A DNA stretch of 64,000 nt, taken from Anaerolineaceae bacterium (GTDB taxonomy: Bacteria; Chloroflexota; Anaerolineae; Anaerolineales; UBA11657). Under the pieces are notes generated by a model, which saw nothing but the letters and a program-made list of their open reading frames with translations, was not told where the DNA came from and did not search any database. Below are positions 42,623 to 51,337 of this stretch, one piece after another. The translations under genes were made by a program, and so were the position numbers. The stretch is taken from NCBI GenBank assembly GCA_003569365.1, contig BGOS01000023.1, positions 1 through 64,000 on the forward strand, given 5' to 3'. The stretch's first letter is position 1, and each line of letters starts with the position of its first letter.

Positions 42623-45600
42623 CTAGGGTTGGACCGTGAACGTCAGCAGCAGCGCGCGATCCGCGTCCACGGTGCCACCGCTTGCAGGCAGGCGCTGCTC
42701 AGTGGCACGGTCAATTAGGCCAGCCAGCACTTGATAGCTGCCGCTGGCGTTTGGCGGCAATTGCAACACATGCGGATCGCCCACATATTCGCCGGGCAGC
42801 CATCCCATTGTTGGGCGGGTCCAGTTGGCCGGCACGGCATCGTGCTGCGCAATTATTGTTCCGTCCGGCGCCACTACGTGCACGAACACACCGAGGTCCT
42901 GTGCCGGCGTCTTGAGTGCATGCCAGTCCAGTTGAAGTTGAAGTTGCGAACCGGCAACGGGCTGCGCTGGTTGCAGCACATATCCAGTTAGCTCAACATC
43001 TGGCCCAAAGCGGAATGAAGTCGGGTTTGCAGTCGCCAATGGCGCATACCGCCGCTCTGGCAGTTCAATGCGAAGTGTGTCGGGCAATGTGACGGCGTTG
43101 TCTGCAAAAACAATTTGCCACGCATGCGCACCAGCTGGTACGTCGGCGGGCAACTGCACAAGGTAGCGCGCGCGCCAAACATCGCCGGGCAGCCACTGCG
43201 CGCTGGCAAAGCCGGGCGTGGGCTGCGTTGTGAGGGCTATGTTGGTGCCCGCGAGAGCGACAGTGATGCGGACGTCAGGCGGCAGTGGCACGTCTGATGT
43301 CCAGAGCAACTCAAGCGACATTTGCTCGCCCGGCATTGCGCGGCTGCGGTCCGGTAGAAACGCCAGCAGGCTGAGGCCTGAAGTTATTTCAGCAGCGGCG
43401 GGCAGCAGGCCTCGTTCGTTTGCCACAGTGGGTGGTGTGGCTGGCCGCACCACGGTTAGTGTGGCAATTTCGAAGCGCCCTTTGCTGCCGGCCATCGCTG
43501 GCGCAAGTACCTGCGCCGGCTGCAGCGTGCTGACATCAAATATGCTGGCGTAGATGCGGTAGTTGCCGGGTGGGGTGCCCGGCAGCAGCAGGTACTGGCG
43601 CACAAACTGGGCACTCTCGCCAACCGGCCAGTACATTGTTGGCGGCGGCTCTTGATGCCAGCGCGGCACCAGCGTTTCTTTGGGGTGGAGCGTCCAGTTG
43701 ATGCCGGCTGCATCTTCAACTGTGAACTGCGGCCGGTATTCGCTGCGAATGGGGGCTGTAACACGAAGCGTCAGTTCCACATCAAAGCTTGTGCCGCTTT
43801 GGATGCGGTCTGGCATCAGGCGGTAAGCCAGCAGCTGCAAGCCGTTGTCCAGCTGTGCTGCAATTGGCAGGCCCAGCTTGGCAAGCGGCGGATCCGCGCG
43901 ATGCAAGAAGTTATCTGTGCGATCAATTACTGCGGGTTTGAGGGCCAACAAGCAGCCGGCCACCAACAGCAGCGCGCCCGCAAAATACTGCTCGCGGGGT
44001 GCCGGGACGCTAGCGGCAGCCGGCTGTGGTATTTCTTTTGGCGCAGCGTGCCGCATGTAAACAACTATTAGTACGAGCAAGGCAAGCACTGAGATGGCAG
44101 TTGATGCGCTGCGCAGCGGCGTGCTGCCAAAATACAAGCGCACGTTGTGCTCACCTGCCGGAACCGTTAGCCGTACCAGCCCGTCCGGCGCAGCGGCGCG
44201 CAGTGCCACGGCTTGGCCATCCACCGCAGCGTGCCAGCCCGCAAAATAGAACATGTTGTAGACGAGTTCAAAACTAACCGGCGTGTTGATGCGCGCCTGA
44301 TAGTTGAGCGGGTTGCTGTTTTGCACAGCTGCGGTTGCAGCAGCGGGCAATCCGCTCAGGCGCTGCGGTTCTTCGCCGCGCATAAGTGCGCTGGCAATGC
44401 TGTTGTCTGCTGGCAGGGCGCGCACCAACTTCGGCAGGAACTCGCCTTTGGCTGAAGTGCCAACGGTGTGGGTTGCATATTCATACTCAAGCATGCTGGA
44501 GACAGAGGCCTCGGTAAAGTTTCCGCAGTAGCGTGGATACCACCACGAAAGATTTCCGAGCAGCGCTGCGACTGCAATGCTGCCGGCTGCCAGCGGTGCC
44601 AGCGTGCCGATGCGCGCCGTAAGCGCACCCGCCAGCAGCGCAGCGCACAAACTTGCTGCGCCCAGCATGCGCCACGGAAACTGTACAAATGGCAGCAGCG
44701 GAATGCGGTCCCATGCTGCACCTGAGATTTTAAAGTAAACAAGCAATAGATTACAAAGGCGAATGCCAGCACACCCGTCAGCGCGGCGCGTTGTTTACTG
44801 TGAGCGCGCGCAGCACTCGACACTCGGGGCATATATAAAGCTGCCAAGCCACCAAGAATTGCGAGGCCGGCTGCCAGCGCGCCAACTGCCTTGGCGGGCG
44901 AGGGGTTTACCAGCTTGTAGTAGGTGGGTGTGGGCAGCGCCAGCAGTTCGCCGAGCGTCAGGTAATTGGTGTAGTAGGTGAAGATGGGCGGCACCAGCAG
45001 TTGGTCGGTTTGGATTGAGCCGCGCTCCAACAATGCGGGAATCCAAAAGAAGGCACTGAGCAGCAAGCCGCCGGCGATGCTGATGGCAGCGTTCGAATAT
45101 GCGCTGCGGCCGCCAACCTGCCATGCGCGCAGCACAGCTACCGCCAGCACCAGTGGCATTGCAATCAGGGCCGTGACGTTGTGGCTGCACACCAAAGCCG
45201 CGACGCAAACTGCACCTAAGGCAGCCCAGCGGCGGGAGTCGCGCTGCAATGCGCGCTCAATGCACAGCAAAATCAGCGGCGGCCAGACCAGTGCCAGCGA
45301 CTCGGCCAGCGCGCCACGCAGCAGAACATTGAAGGCGAGATAGGGGGCGCTGCCGTACACAACGCCGGCTGCCACGCCGGCCCAGGTGCCGTACCATTCG
45401 CGCGCGGCGGCAAACGCTCCCAGGCCCGCAGCCAGCACGCACAGCGCCAGCGCCAAATTCAGCGCCAGCGGATAGATGATGCCAAACTGATGCAGTGCAA
45501 CCAGCAGGTACGATCCCAGCGGCGCGTAGAAGTTGAAGTGCGGATATCCATAGCCATGCGCCATGTGCGGTGCCCAGCGTGGATACCAGTCGCCAAGGCG

Positions 45601-45750
45601 CAGAGCTGCCTCCAGTGCCACTGCTTTATGGATATGAAAGACGCCGTCATTGGAGCACGTCATTTCTGCGCGGGCGAGAGATGTGAGGGGCAGTGCGAGG
45701 AAGAGCGCTACCGTGAGGGCAGCCAGTTTAGGGCGGAAGAAAGCTTGCAT
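42623..45750 (-). CDS. Large polytopic membrane protein, PTPS-related family, one frame break
   Basis: Two overlapping minus frames (45750-44356 and 44746-42623) read as one protein of about 1040 residues. The break lies near 44735, in a TTTAAA tract. The N-terminal half has about ten hydrophobic segments plus the conserved loops SNDGVFHIHKAVALEAALRLGDWYPRW and YPHFNFYAPLG. After the break come PLLPFVQFPWRMLG, typical of the 6-pyruvoyl-tetrahydropterin-synthase-related membrane family (PF10131), and further loops. The C-terminal ~450 residues form soluble beta-sandwich-like repeats (VFVHVVAPDGTIIAQHD). It may be a GT-C-like lipid-linked glycosyltransferase, but this is not proven for the family. 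The start is ATG 45750. Confidence 0.75.
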
Positions 45751-45862
45751 GGCGGAATGATTTGCGGTCACGCGCGCTGCACTATCCACGCAGATGCCGG
45801 GGCTACTAATGGCGCAATCTAAAAAACATTATCGCACAGCAGATTTGACGGCTGCGTGCGGC

Positions 45863-45891
45863 TTGTATTCCGGCGCGAAAGGTAATACCAT
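45863..45891 (+). promoter_or_regulatory. Promoter of rnpB
   Basis: TTGTAT (45863-45868), 17 bases and TACCAT (45886-45891) form a sigma70-type promoter whose expected start (about 45898) coincides with the base of RNase P helix P1 at 45899. Confidence 0.65.
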
Positions 45892-45898
45892 TGCGCTT

Positions 45899-46285
45899 GC
45901 GTCCAAGTACGCCGAGCGGTCGCGGGCGCGCTTGCGTGCCTGAGGAAAGTCCGCGCTCCATAGGGCAGCGTGCCGGATAACATCCGGGCCGGGTGACCGG
46001 GGGAATAGGGCCACAGAGAAGTGCATTGCCGGTGGCAGCACCGGCGAGGGTGAAACGGTGCGGTAAGAGCGCACCGGCGCGCGCAGTAATGGGCGCGGCC
46101 AGGCAACCCCCACGCGGAGCAAGGCCAAGCAGGGACGACGCGCCGGCCCGGCGCGCTTGAGTCCCGGGTAGGCTGCATGAGGCGGGCAGCAATGCCAGTC
46201 CCAGATAGATGATCGCTGGCGCGGGTGAAGCGGCTTGCTGCCAAGCCCGCGCAACAGAACGCGGCTTATAGGCGAACTTGGACGC
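45899..46285 (+). ncRNA. rnpB: RNase P RNA, bacterial type A
   Basis: This is the catalytic RNA of RNase P, which trims tRNA 5' ends. The ends pair as helix P1: GCGTCCAAGTACGCC (45899-45913) with GGCGAACTTGGACGC (46271-46285), with one A-A mismatch. Conserved cores are GAGGAAAGTCCGCGCTCC, ATAGGGCAGCGTGCC, the GAGGGTGAAACGGTGCGGTA region, GGCAACCCCCACGCGGAGCA and the AGATAGATGATCGC near the 3' side. Length and order fit type A. It is transcribed toward rpiA. No large protein-coding frame is credible within it, although an antisense open frame exists. Confidence 0.97.
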
Positions 46286-46466
46286 GCCCGGTTTGTGAGC
46301 GTTAGGCAACATGGCAGGCTTGGCTGCCCCTTTGCCGGCGTGTGAGGGCTGGCGCACGCTTTACAATTGTGCTCAAGATGGTGCGGGCTATGAAACAAAA
46401 TGCATTGCTTGTTACGCGACCAGTGCCTTACGAGCGCTGCTGGCTGCTGATCACAATACTTATTTT

Positions 46467-47162
46467 ATGACTCCCGACGCGGACTATAAGAAACAAGCTG
46501 CCCAGCAGGCGCTGGAGCTGGTGCGCAGTGACATGGTGCTGGGCCTCGGCAGTGGCTCGACTATTGCGCATTTCATTGACGAGCTCGGCGCGCGCCTGCG
46601 CAGCGGACAGCTGCAGCGCATCATCTGCGTGCCAACATCGCTGCAGACTGCGCAGCGCGCCACAGTTGCGGGCATTGCACTCACGCAACTGGCTGCGCAC
46701 ATGCGTTTGGATTTGGTGGTTGATGGCGCTGATGAAATTGATCCGCAGTGCAATCTGATCAAGGGGTTGGGGCGCGCTTTACTGCGCGAAAAAATTGTGG
46801 CGCAGCACGCGCTTCAATTTGTGGTGGTGGCGGATGACTCAAAGCGGGTGGGGCGCCTTGGCACACGCTGTCCGCTGCCGGTGGAGATCCTGCCGTTTGA
46901 GGCTGCGGCACACGTGCGCTGGCTGGGCACGCTGGGTTGCCGCGCAGAGCTGTGGTGTGAGGCGGATGGAACTCCGCTGCTTACCGACAACGGCAATCAG
47001 CTGGCCAAGTGCTGGTTTGCCGATGGCATCAGCGATCCGGCAGCGCTGGCGCAGCAACTGCAGGCGCGTGCCGGCATCCTGGAACATGGTTTGTTTTTGG
47101 GCCTTGCAACGCGGGTGATTACCGTGGGCGCAGACGGCGTGCGGAACGAGCGCTGCAACTGA
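46467..47162 (+). CDS. rpiA: Ribose-5-phosphate isomerase A
   Basis: RpiA interconverts ribose-5-phosphate and ribulose-5-phosphate in the pentose phosphate pathway. The 231 residues contain MVLGLGSGSTIAHFIDEL, CVPTSLQTAQRA, LDLVVDGADEIDPQCNLIKG with the catalytic Asp/Glu, GRALLREKIVA with Lys, and LPVEILPF. I choose ATG 46467, the methionine just before the first family helix; the frame stays open upstream without similarity. An AATACT is spaced six bases before it. The stop shares a base with rpe (TGATG), so both enzymes are made together. Confidence 0.95.
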   Translation: MTPDADYKKQAAQQALELVRSDMVLGLGSGSTIAHFIDELGARLRSGQLQRIICVPTSLQTAQRATVAGIALTQLAAHMRLDLVVDGADEIDPQCNLIKGLGRALLREKIVAQHALQFVVVADDSKRVGRLGTRCPLPVEILPFEAAAHVRWLGTLGCRAELWCEADGTPLLTDNGNQLAKCWFADGISDPAALAQQLQARAGILEHGLFLGLATRVITVGADGVRNERCN

Positions 47163-47830
47163 TGAGCGCGCAAATTGCCCCATCGGTTCTCGCTGCGGAC
47201 TTTGCGCAGCTTGGCGCGCAGGTGGAAGAGGCCTTGCTGGCTGGTGCCCGCTGGCTGCATCTGGATGTAATGGACGGGCACTTTGTGCCCAACATCAGCT
47301 TTGGCCCGCTGGTGGTGCAGGCGCTGCGCACATTGGCCACACAGCACCAGGCAGTGCTGGATGTGCATCTGATGATCACAAACCCCGAGCGGCATCTGGA
47401 AGCATTTGCGCGCGCGGGTGCTGATCTGATTACGGTGCATGCCGAGACCTGCAGCAATTTAAGTACGGTGGTATCGGCTGTGCGCCAGCTGGGCTGCCGC
47501 GTTGGTGTGGCAATCAACCCGCTGACGGGCCTGCAGGCGTTTGAGCCAGTGCTGGATCAGTTGGATCTGGCGCTCATCATGTCTGTAAATCCCGGGTTTG
47601 GCGGGCAGGCCTATATTCCAAGCAGCACGGCCAAAGTGGCGGAGCTGCGCGCGCTGCTGGATGCACGGGGCGCAAAAGCGCACCTGCAAATTGATGGCGG
47701 CATTGGCGCAGACAACGCGGCGGCTGTGGCGCAGGCCGGTGCCACAGTGCTGGTGGCGGGCAGTGCGGTATTCGGCAGCGGGCGCGGGATTGCTGCCAAC
47801 CTGCGCGCCTTGCAGGTTGCGCTGGGTTAG
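47162..47830 (+). CDS. rpe: Ribulose-phosphate 3-epimerase
   Basis: This 222-residue TIM-barrel epimerase converts ribulose-5-phosphate to xylulose-5-phosphate, next to rpiA in the same pathway. Motifs are IAPSVLAADFAQLGAQV, WLHLDVMDGHFVPNISFGP with metal-binding His/Asp, VHLMITNPERHLEAF, VNPGFGGQAYIPS and LQIDGGIGADNAA. The length is normal. The stop TAG overlaps the convergent homocysteine methyltransferase stop (TTAG, 47827-47830), so no terminator separates the two genes. Confidence 0.97.
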   Translation: MSAQIAPSVLAADFAQLGAQVEEALLAGARWLHLDVMDGHFVPNISFGPLVVQALRTLATQHQAVLDVHLMITNPERHLEAFARAGADLITVHAETCSNLSTVVSAVRQLGCRVGVAINPLTGLQAFEPVLDQLDLALIMSVNPGFGGQAYIPSSTAKVAELRALLDARGAKAHLQIDGGIGADNAAAVAQAGATVLVAGSAVFGSGRGIAANLRALQVALG

Positions 47831-48807
47831 GTGGCGCGCCGGCGGTTTACGCGCTGCACCGGCGCCTTCTTTGCCGGCGCGGGTGCAGCGCCGGCTGCGG
47901 CTGGTGCCTGCGGTTCGTACTCAGTGTCTTGCAAGCGCGTGGCCATGGCTTGAATGTGGTTCTGATTGTTGCCACAGCAGCCGCCAATCAGGCGCGCCCC
48001 CAGCGCCCGCGCACGCACAGCAAACTCGCCCATCTCATCCGGCGTTGCCTGATACACAGCTTTGCCTTTCACCAGCACCGGCATGCCTGCATTGGACTTG
48101 GCAACCACAATTAGTTCCGGTTCTGCCGCGTGCATGCGGCGCACTACTTCCAGCATCTCATCCGATCCGTTGCCGCAGTTTCCGCCGCCGGCAAACAAGC
48201 CCTGATCGCGCATGAACTTGGCGGCGGTTTCGGGCGTGACGCCCATCATTGTGCAGCCGTGCGTGTCAAAGCTGAGCGTGCACACAATTGGCAGTTGCGG
48301 AGCTGCACGCCGCGCGCCTTCAATTGCTGCGCGCACTTCATCAAGGTCAGACATCGTTTCAATCCAAAACAAATCCACGCCGCCAGCTGCCAGGCCGGCA
48401 GCCTGCTCGGCAAAGCCATCTACCGCCGCGTCGAAGGTGAGGTCGCCCAGCGGTGCCATGATCTCGCCGCTCGGCCCAATGTCACCCGCTACCAGCACCG
48501 GCTTGCCGGAAGCCCGCACTTCAGCGCGCAGATTTTCGGCGCCCGCTTGGTTTAGCTCGTGCACGCGGCCGTCCAGTTTGTGCAGCTTGAGGCGGAAGCG
48601 CGTGCCGCCAAAAGTGTTTGTGAGAATGATTTGTGAACCGGCTTCGATATAGCGGCGCTGGATGGCTCGCACCCGGTCGGGGTGCAGGATGTTCCAAAGG
48701 TCGGGCGGGTCGCCAAACTGCAGGCCCGCTTCAAACAGGCTGGTGCCCATGGCGCCGTCTGCGAGCACGGCTTGCTGGTTCTCAAACAAATTTTTCAAGC
48801 TATTCAT
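47827..48807 (-). CDS. Homocysteine S-methyltransferase-family protein
   Basis: This 326-residue zinc-dependent methyltransferase contains the homocysteine-binding domain seen in MetH, BHMT and MmuM. It has VLADGAMGTSLFEAGLQF, IILTNTFGGTRFRLKL, FWIETMSDLDEVRAAI, GGNCGNGSDEMLEVV and the cysteine pair IGGCCGNNQNHI. The single Cys of GGNCG plus the two of GGCC are the zinc ligands. A lone domain could use S-methylmethionine, betaine or a B12 protein as methyl donor; the donor is unknown. The Ala/Pro-rich C-terminal tail is low-complexity. The start is ATG 48807, with TATAAT exactly 6 nt upstream. Confidence 0.9.
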   Translation of the reverse strand: MNSLKNLFENQQAVLADGAMGTSLFEAGLQFGDPPDLWNILHPDRVRAIQRRYIEAGSQIILTNTFGGTRFRLKLHKLDGRVHELNQAGAENLRAEVRASGKPVLVAGDIGPSGEIMAPLGDLTFDAAVDGFAEQAAGLAAGGVDLFWIETMSDLDEVRAAIEGARRAAPQLPIVCTLSFDTHGCTMMGVTPETAAKFMRDQGLFAGGGNCGNGSDEMLEVVRRMHAAEPELIVVAKSNAGMPVLVKGKAVYQATPDEMGEFAVRARALGARLIGGCCGNNQNHIQAMATRLQDTEYEPQAPAAAGAAPAPAKKAPVQRVNRRRAT

Positions 48808-48813
48808 GCCGCC

Positions 48814-48819
48814 ATTATA
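48814..48819 (-). promoter_or_regulatory. -10 TATAAT exactly 6 nt before start codon
   Basis: Perfect TATAAT on the minus strand, six bases (GGCGGC), then ATG 48807. This is the clearest leaderless-type arrangement in the window. Confidence 0.55.
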
Positions 48820-48886
48820 GAGTTCGCGGGCAACATTGGCTAGTAAATTAATTGGCTGTGGGGCCAAGTAGTAACGGGGGTGCAGG

Positions 48887-49213
48887 ATGATTACATGGGA
48901 TGACTTTATGAAGGTGGACATGCGGGTGGGGCGCATCGTTGCGGTCGACGAATTTCCGGAAGCGCGCAAGCCGGCATACCGGCTGCAAATAGATTTCGGC
49001 GAACTGGGTGTGAAGCAATCGTCGGCGCAGATCACCAACTACACCATTGGGGAACTTTTGGACCGGCAGGTTGTTGCGGTTACAAATTTTCCAGCCAAGC
49101 AGATTGGGCCGTTTCGATCTGAGGTGCTGGTACTGGGTGCAATTGAACCGGATGGCTCCGTGCTGCTGCTGGAGCCCAAGCCGGGCGCAAGCCTGGGCGC
49201 ACGAATTGCATAG
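48887..49213 (+). CDS. csaA: CsaA-like tRNA-binding domain protein
   Basis: This 108-residue protein is a single tRNA-binding (EMAP II/OB-fold) domain, as in CsaA and the C-terminus of MetRS. It has FMKVDMRVGRIVAVDEFPEA, KPAYRLQIDFGELGVKQSSA, TNYTIGELLDRQVVAVTNF and LLLEPKPGASLGARI. CsaA has been linked to protein export and tRNA binding. It stands alone, 79 bp from the divergent methyltransferase gene. The gap includes that gene's -10 box and a GGGGG run near this start. Confidence 0.92.
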   Translation: MITWDDFMKVDMRVGRIVAVDEFPEARKPAYRLQIDFGELGVKQSSAQITNYTIGELLDRQVVAVTNFPAKQIGPFRSEVLVLGAIEPDGSVLLLEPKPGASLGARIA

Positions 49214-49549
49214 TGCCCGCCGCTGGGAGTGCGCTAGTTGCACTTGATGAACCATTGGCGGCAGTGGCCCGCAGCGCAAACAACAGACCGATATATTTAT
49301 GATCGGCTCACTACCGGACTGATCTTCTACTCAAGAATTTAAACCGCTGCTGCGTTCAAAGACGGTGGTTGCAGTTTTTGAAGCGCTGTCCAAGCGGCGC
49401 ATGAGTGGCTGGTAACGGCCTTTCCGGCCGGGCGTTGCACAGGCACCGGAAATTTTTTCGTCCGGTTGTGGGAAGTGGATTCCCTGAAATTTACAATTAT
49501 TCAACCTTAAGTTTTCCAGACGAATATCGGCTGGATGTACTGTGCCCCG

Positions 49550-49586
49550 AAAGCACCCCCCATATATGGGTGGTGCTTTTTATATT
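49550..49586 (+). terminator. Rho-independent terminator with CATATATG core
   Basis: AAAGCACC (49550-49557) pairs with GGTGCTTT (49572-49579), and the interior CCCATATATGGG is itself self-complementary, so the hairpin is nearly continuous. TTTT and an AT-rich tract follow. It probably insulates the division cluster from csaA transcription. Confidence 0.8.
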
Positions 49587-49600
49587 TCCGCCATATATGG
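49560..49600. repeat. Two copies of the dyad CCATATATGG, 31 bp apart
   Basis: The 10-bp palindrome is at 49560-49569 and 49591-49600. The first lies inside the terminator stem; the second is free-standing, preceded by a CCG. The spacing is about three helical turns. It may be a binding site for a dimeric regulator, or the remains of a duplicated hairpin. Confidence 0.5.
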
Positions 49601-49671
49601 GTAATTTTTCCGTATTTTTATTATTTCACCTTCTACATCTGGCGGTGAATTTCTGAATTCGCTATTGCATT

Positions 49672-49720
49672 AAAGTGGTGACTTGTGGTAAAAATGGCAA
49701 TCAAGTGGGAACAAGTGGGT
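49672..49720. promoter_or_regulatory. MraZ-box operator: five phased (A)AGTGG-type repeats
   Basis: TGG or TGGG units start at 49676, 49686, 49695, 49706 and 49716, i.e. at about 10-bp phase. Flanking A's (AAAGTGG, CAAGTGGG) resemble the AAAGTG[T/G] and TGGGN repeats bound by MraZ in other bacteria. A weak promoter, TTGTGC then TTGTAT 17 bp later (49723-49751), follows directly. MraZ probably regulates its own cluster here. Confidence 0.8.
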
Positions 49721-49770
49721 AATTGTGCCTAACTCGTTCTCATATTTGTATGCAAAAAGAGCTGCAATAA

Positions 49771-50262
49771 GTGTTCATCGGCGAGTGGTACCACACGATC
49801 GATTCGAAAGGGCGCCTTACTGTGCCTAGTCGATTGCGTGACCTGCTGCCAGATGGCGGCTATTTGACCCGCGGTTTTGACCGGAACCTGCTGCTGTACC
49901 GGCGCAAGGACTTTGAACGATTGACAAATCGCGTGCAGCAGCTGACTTCAACCAAGCCAGAGAACCGGCAGCTGTTCCGGCATTTGTTTAGCGGTGCCGT
50001 GACGGCACAGTTTGACAAGATCGGGCGGGTGGTTGTGCCGAACTATTTGCGCGACTACGCGCGCCTTACTGGTGAGGTAACCCTGGCTGGCGCCGGCAAC
50101 TATCTTGAGATTTGGTCGGCTGCTGAGTGGGCCGCGAGCGCAGAGCAGCGCGCCAATTCAGAAATGAACAGCCAGCAGTTTGCCTTGATTGACCTGGCGT
50201 TCACATCAGCCGGCGGCGCAAATGATGGCACGCCAGAACTTGGCGCGGCATCGCGGGCATAG
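49771..50262 (+). CDS. mraZ: Transcriptional regulator MraZ
   Basis: MraZ is an AbrB-like DNA-binding protein that controls the division and cell-wall cluster. The 163-residue product has two SpoVT-AbrB repeats: FIGEWYHTIDSKGRLTVPSR with the DxKGR motif, and GAVTAQFDKIGRVVVPNYLR. A C-terminal tail of about 30 residues is Ala/Ser-rich. The start is GTG 49771. The phased repeats 50-100 bp upstream are its likely operator. rsmH starts 12 nt after the stop. Confidence 0.95.
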   Translation: MFIGEWYHTIDSKGRLTVPSRLRDLLPDGGYLTRGFDRNLLLYRRKDFERLTNRVQQLTSTKPENRQLFRHLFSGAVTAQFDKIGRVVVPNYLRDYARLTGEVTLAGAGNYLEIWSAAEWAASAEQRANSEMNSQQFALIDLAFTSAGGANDGTPELGAASRA

Positions 50263-50274
50263 TGCGTTTACGGG

Positions 50275-51195
50275 GTGCAGCATGTGCCAGTGCTCCTCCA
50301 AGAAGTATTGGCCGCATTGCAGCCGCATGCGGGCGGCCGCTATGTTGATGCAACAGTTGGGCTTGGCGGGCATGCCAGAGAAATACTGGCAGCGAGTGAG
50401 CCCGATGGGGAATTGCTTGGGATAGATCTGGATCCGTATGCGCTGCAAATCGCGCGCGTGCGGTTGGAGAGTTTTGGCGGGCGGGCACATCTGGTGCAAG
50501 GTGCCAGCAGTGCGTTGCAGGCGCAAGCCCGCAAGCTGGGGTGGAAGCAGGTGGACGGCATCCTGATGGACTTGGGGCTGTCTTCATTGCAGCTGGACTT
50601 GGGTGAGCGTGGCTTTTCCTTCCAAGTGGAGGCGCCACTGGACATGCGCTTTGATCCGCAGGCGGCGCTGACGGCTGCGGAAATTGTAAATGTGTGGCCA
50701 GAGCAAGAGCTGGCGGAGCTGATTAAAGAGTTTGGCGAAGAGCCACATAGTTGGCGGGTGGCGCGGGAAATTGTGAAAGCCCGGCCGGTTGCAACCACCA
50801 CCCGATTAGCTGCAGTAGTGGCTGCAGCGGTAGGGCGCCAGTCGGGGCGCATTCATCCGGCAACGCGCACGTTTCAGGCTGTGCGCATGGCGGTGAATGC
50901 CGAGCTTGATTTGCTGGCTAGTGCACTGCCGCAGGCGCTTGAGCTGCTGGCGCCGGGGGGCAGGCTGGCTGTGATTTCGTTTCACTCGCTGGAGGACCGG
51001 CTGGTGAAAGACACGTTCCGGCAGGCGGCGCTGGACTGTGTTTGTCCGCCGGCGCAGCCGGTGTGCAACTGTGACAAACGCGCAACCGTGCGCCTGATTA
51101 CGCGCCGGCCGATTGTGCCGGCGGATGCGGAAGTGGCGGCAAACAAGCGGAGCCGCAGCGCAAAGATGCGCGTCGTGGAAAAGTTGGGGGATTGA
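50275..51195 (+). CDS. rsmH: 16S rRNA (cytosine1402-N4)-methyltransferase
   Basis: RsmH (MraW) methylates N4 of C1402 in 16S rRNA. The 306-residue protein starts HVPVLLQEVLAAL, then YVDATVGLGGHAREIL (SAM motif I), LLGIDLDPYAL, GILMDLGLSSLQLD and RTFQAVRMAVNAELDLL. The C-terminus has GRLAVISFHSLEDRLVKDTF and cysteines CVCPPAQPVCNC. The GTG start places the family N-terminus correctly. It has the normal mraZ-rsmH order. Confidence 0.97.
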   Translation: MQHVPVLLQEVLAALQPHAGGRYVDATVGLGGHAREILAASEPDGELLGIDLDPYALQIARVRLESFGGRAHLVQGASSALQAQARKLGWKQVDGILMDLGLSSLQLDLGERGFSFQVEAPLDMRFDPQAALTAAEIVNVWPEQELAELIKEFGEEPHSWRVAREIVKARPVATTTRLAAVVAAAVGRQSGRIHPATRTFQAVRMAVNAELDLLASALPQALELLAPGGRLAVISFHSLEDRLVKDTFRQAALDCVCPPAQPVCNCDKRATVRLITRRPIVPADAEVAANKRSRSAKMRVVEKLGD

Positions 51196-51241
51196 GGGCA
51201 GCCGGTGGGCACCGGTTGAGCAGAGGCAAGGATGGAGGTAT

Positions 51242-51337
51242 ATGTCGGCAACATTCAGGATTACATTGGCATGCGTTGCGCTGTACGGTTTTTTGGCAAC
51301 GCTGATTGCTTTTGAGGTGCTGGCGCCACGCTACTAG
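51242..51337 (+). CDS. 31-residue single-pass membrane micro-ORF
   Basis: The very short product (MSATFRITLACVALYGFLATLIAFEVLAPRY minus its stop; shown in the window from 51242) is almost one hydrophobic helix, residues 6-26, with positive charge before it. AAGGA lies nine bases and GGAGG about three bases before the ATG. It occupies the 235-bp space between rsmH and ftsL, where no gene is usual. I do not recognise a family. If it is translated, it could be a small partner of FtsL/FtsB or a leader peptide. Sequence alone does not prove expression. Confidence 0.45.
   Translation: MSATFRITLACVALYGFLATLIAFEVLAPRY

Larger units (their letters stand above)
49214..49770. other. 557-bp gap before the dcw cluster: terminator, dyads, MraZ boxes
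   Basis: No credible gene is seen. The stretch 49214-49540 shows nothing recognisable. After it come a strong hairpin with T-run (49550-49586), two CCATATATGG dyads, and then MraZ-type repeats just upstream of mraZ. A plus ORF (49405-49656) crosses the hairpin and has no family resemblance. Confidence 0.6.

Noticed and set aside
45806-46357. Long minus-strand ORFs over the rnpB region
   Set aside because: They lie antisense to RNase P RNA, whose paired ends and core motifs explain the sequence; the translations are low-complexity.
49560-49600. CCATATATGG as a CArG box for a MADS-type factor
   Set aside because: The sequence matches the eukaryotic CArG consensus, but MADS regulators are not known in bacteria; treated only as a dyad.
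49405-49656. 83-codon plus ORF before mraZ
   Set aside because: It runs through the terminator hairpin and the dyads; the product has no coding character.
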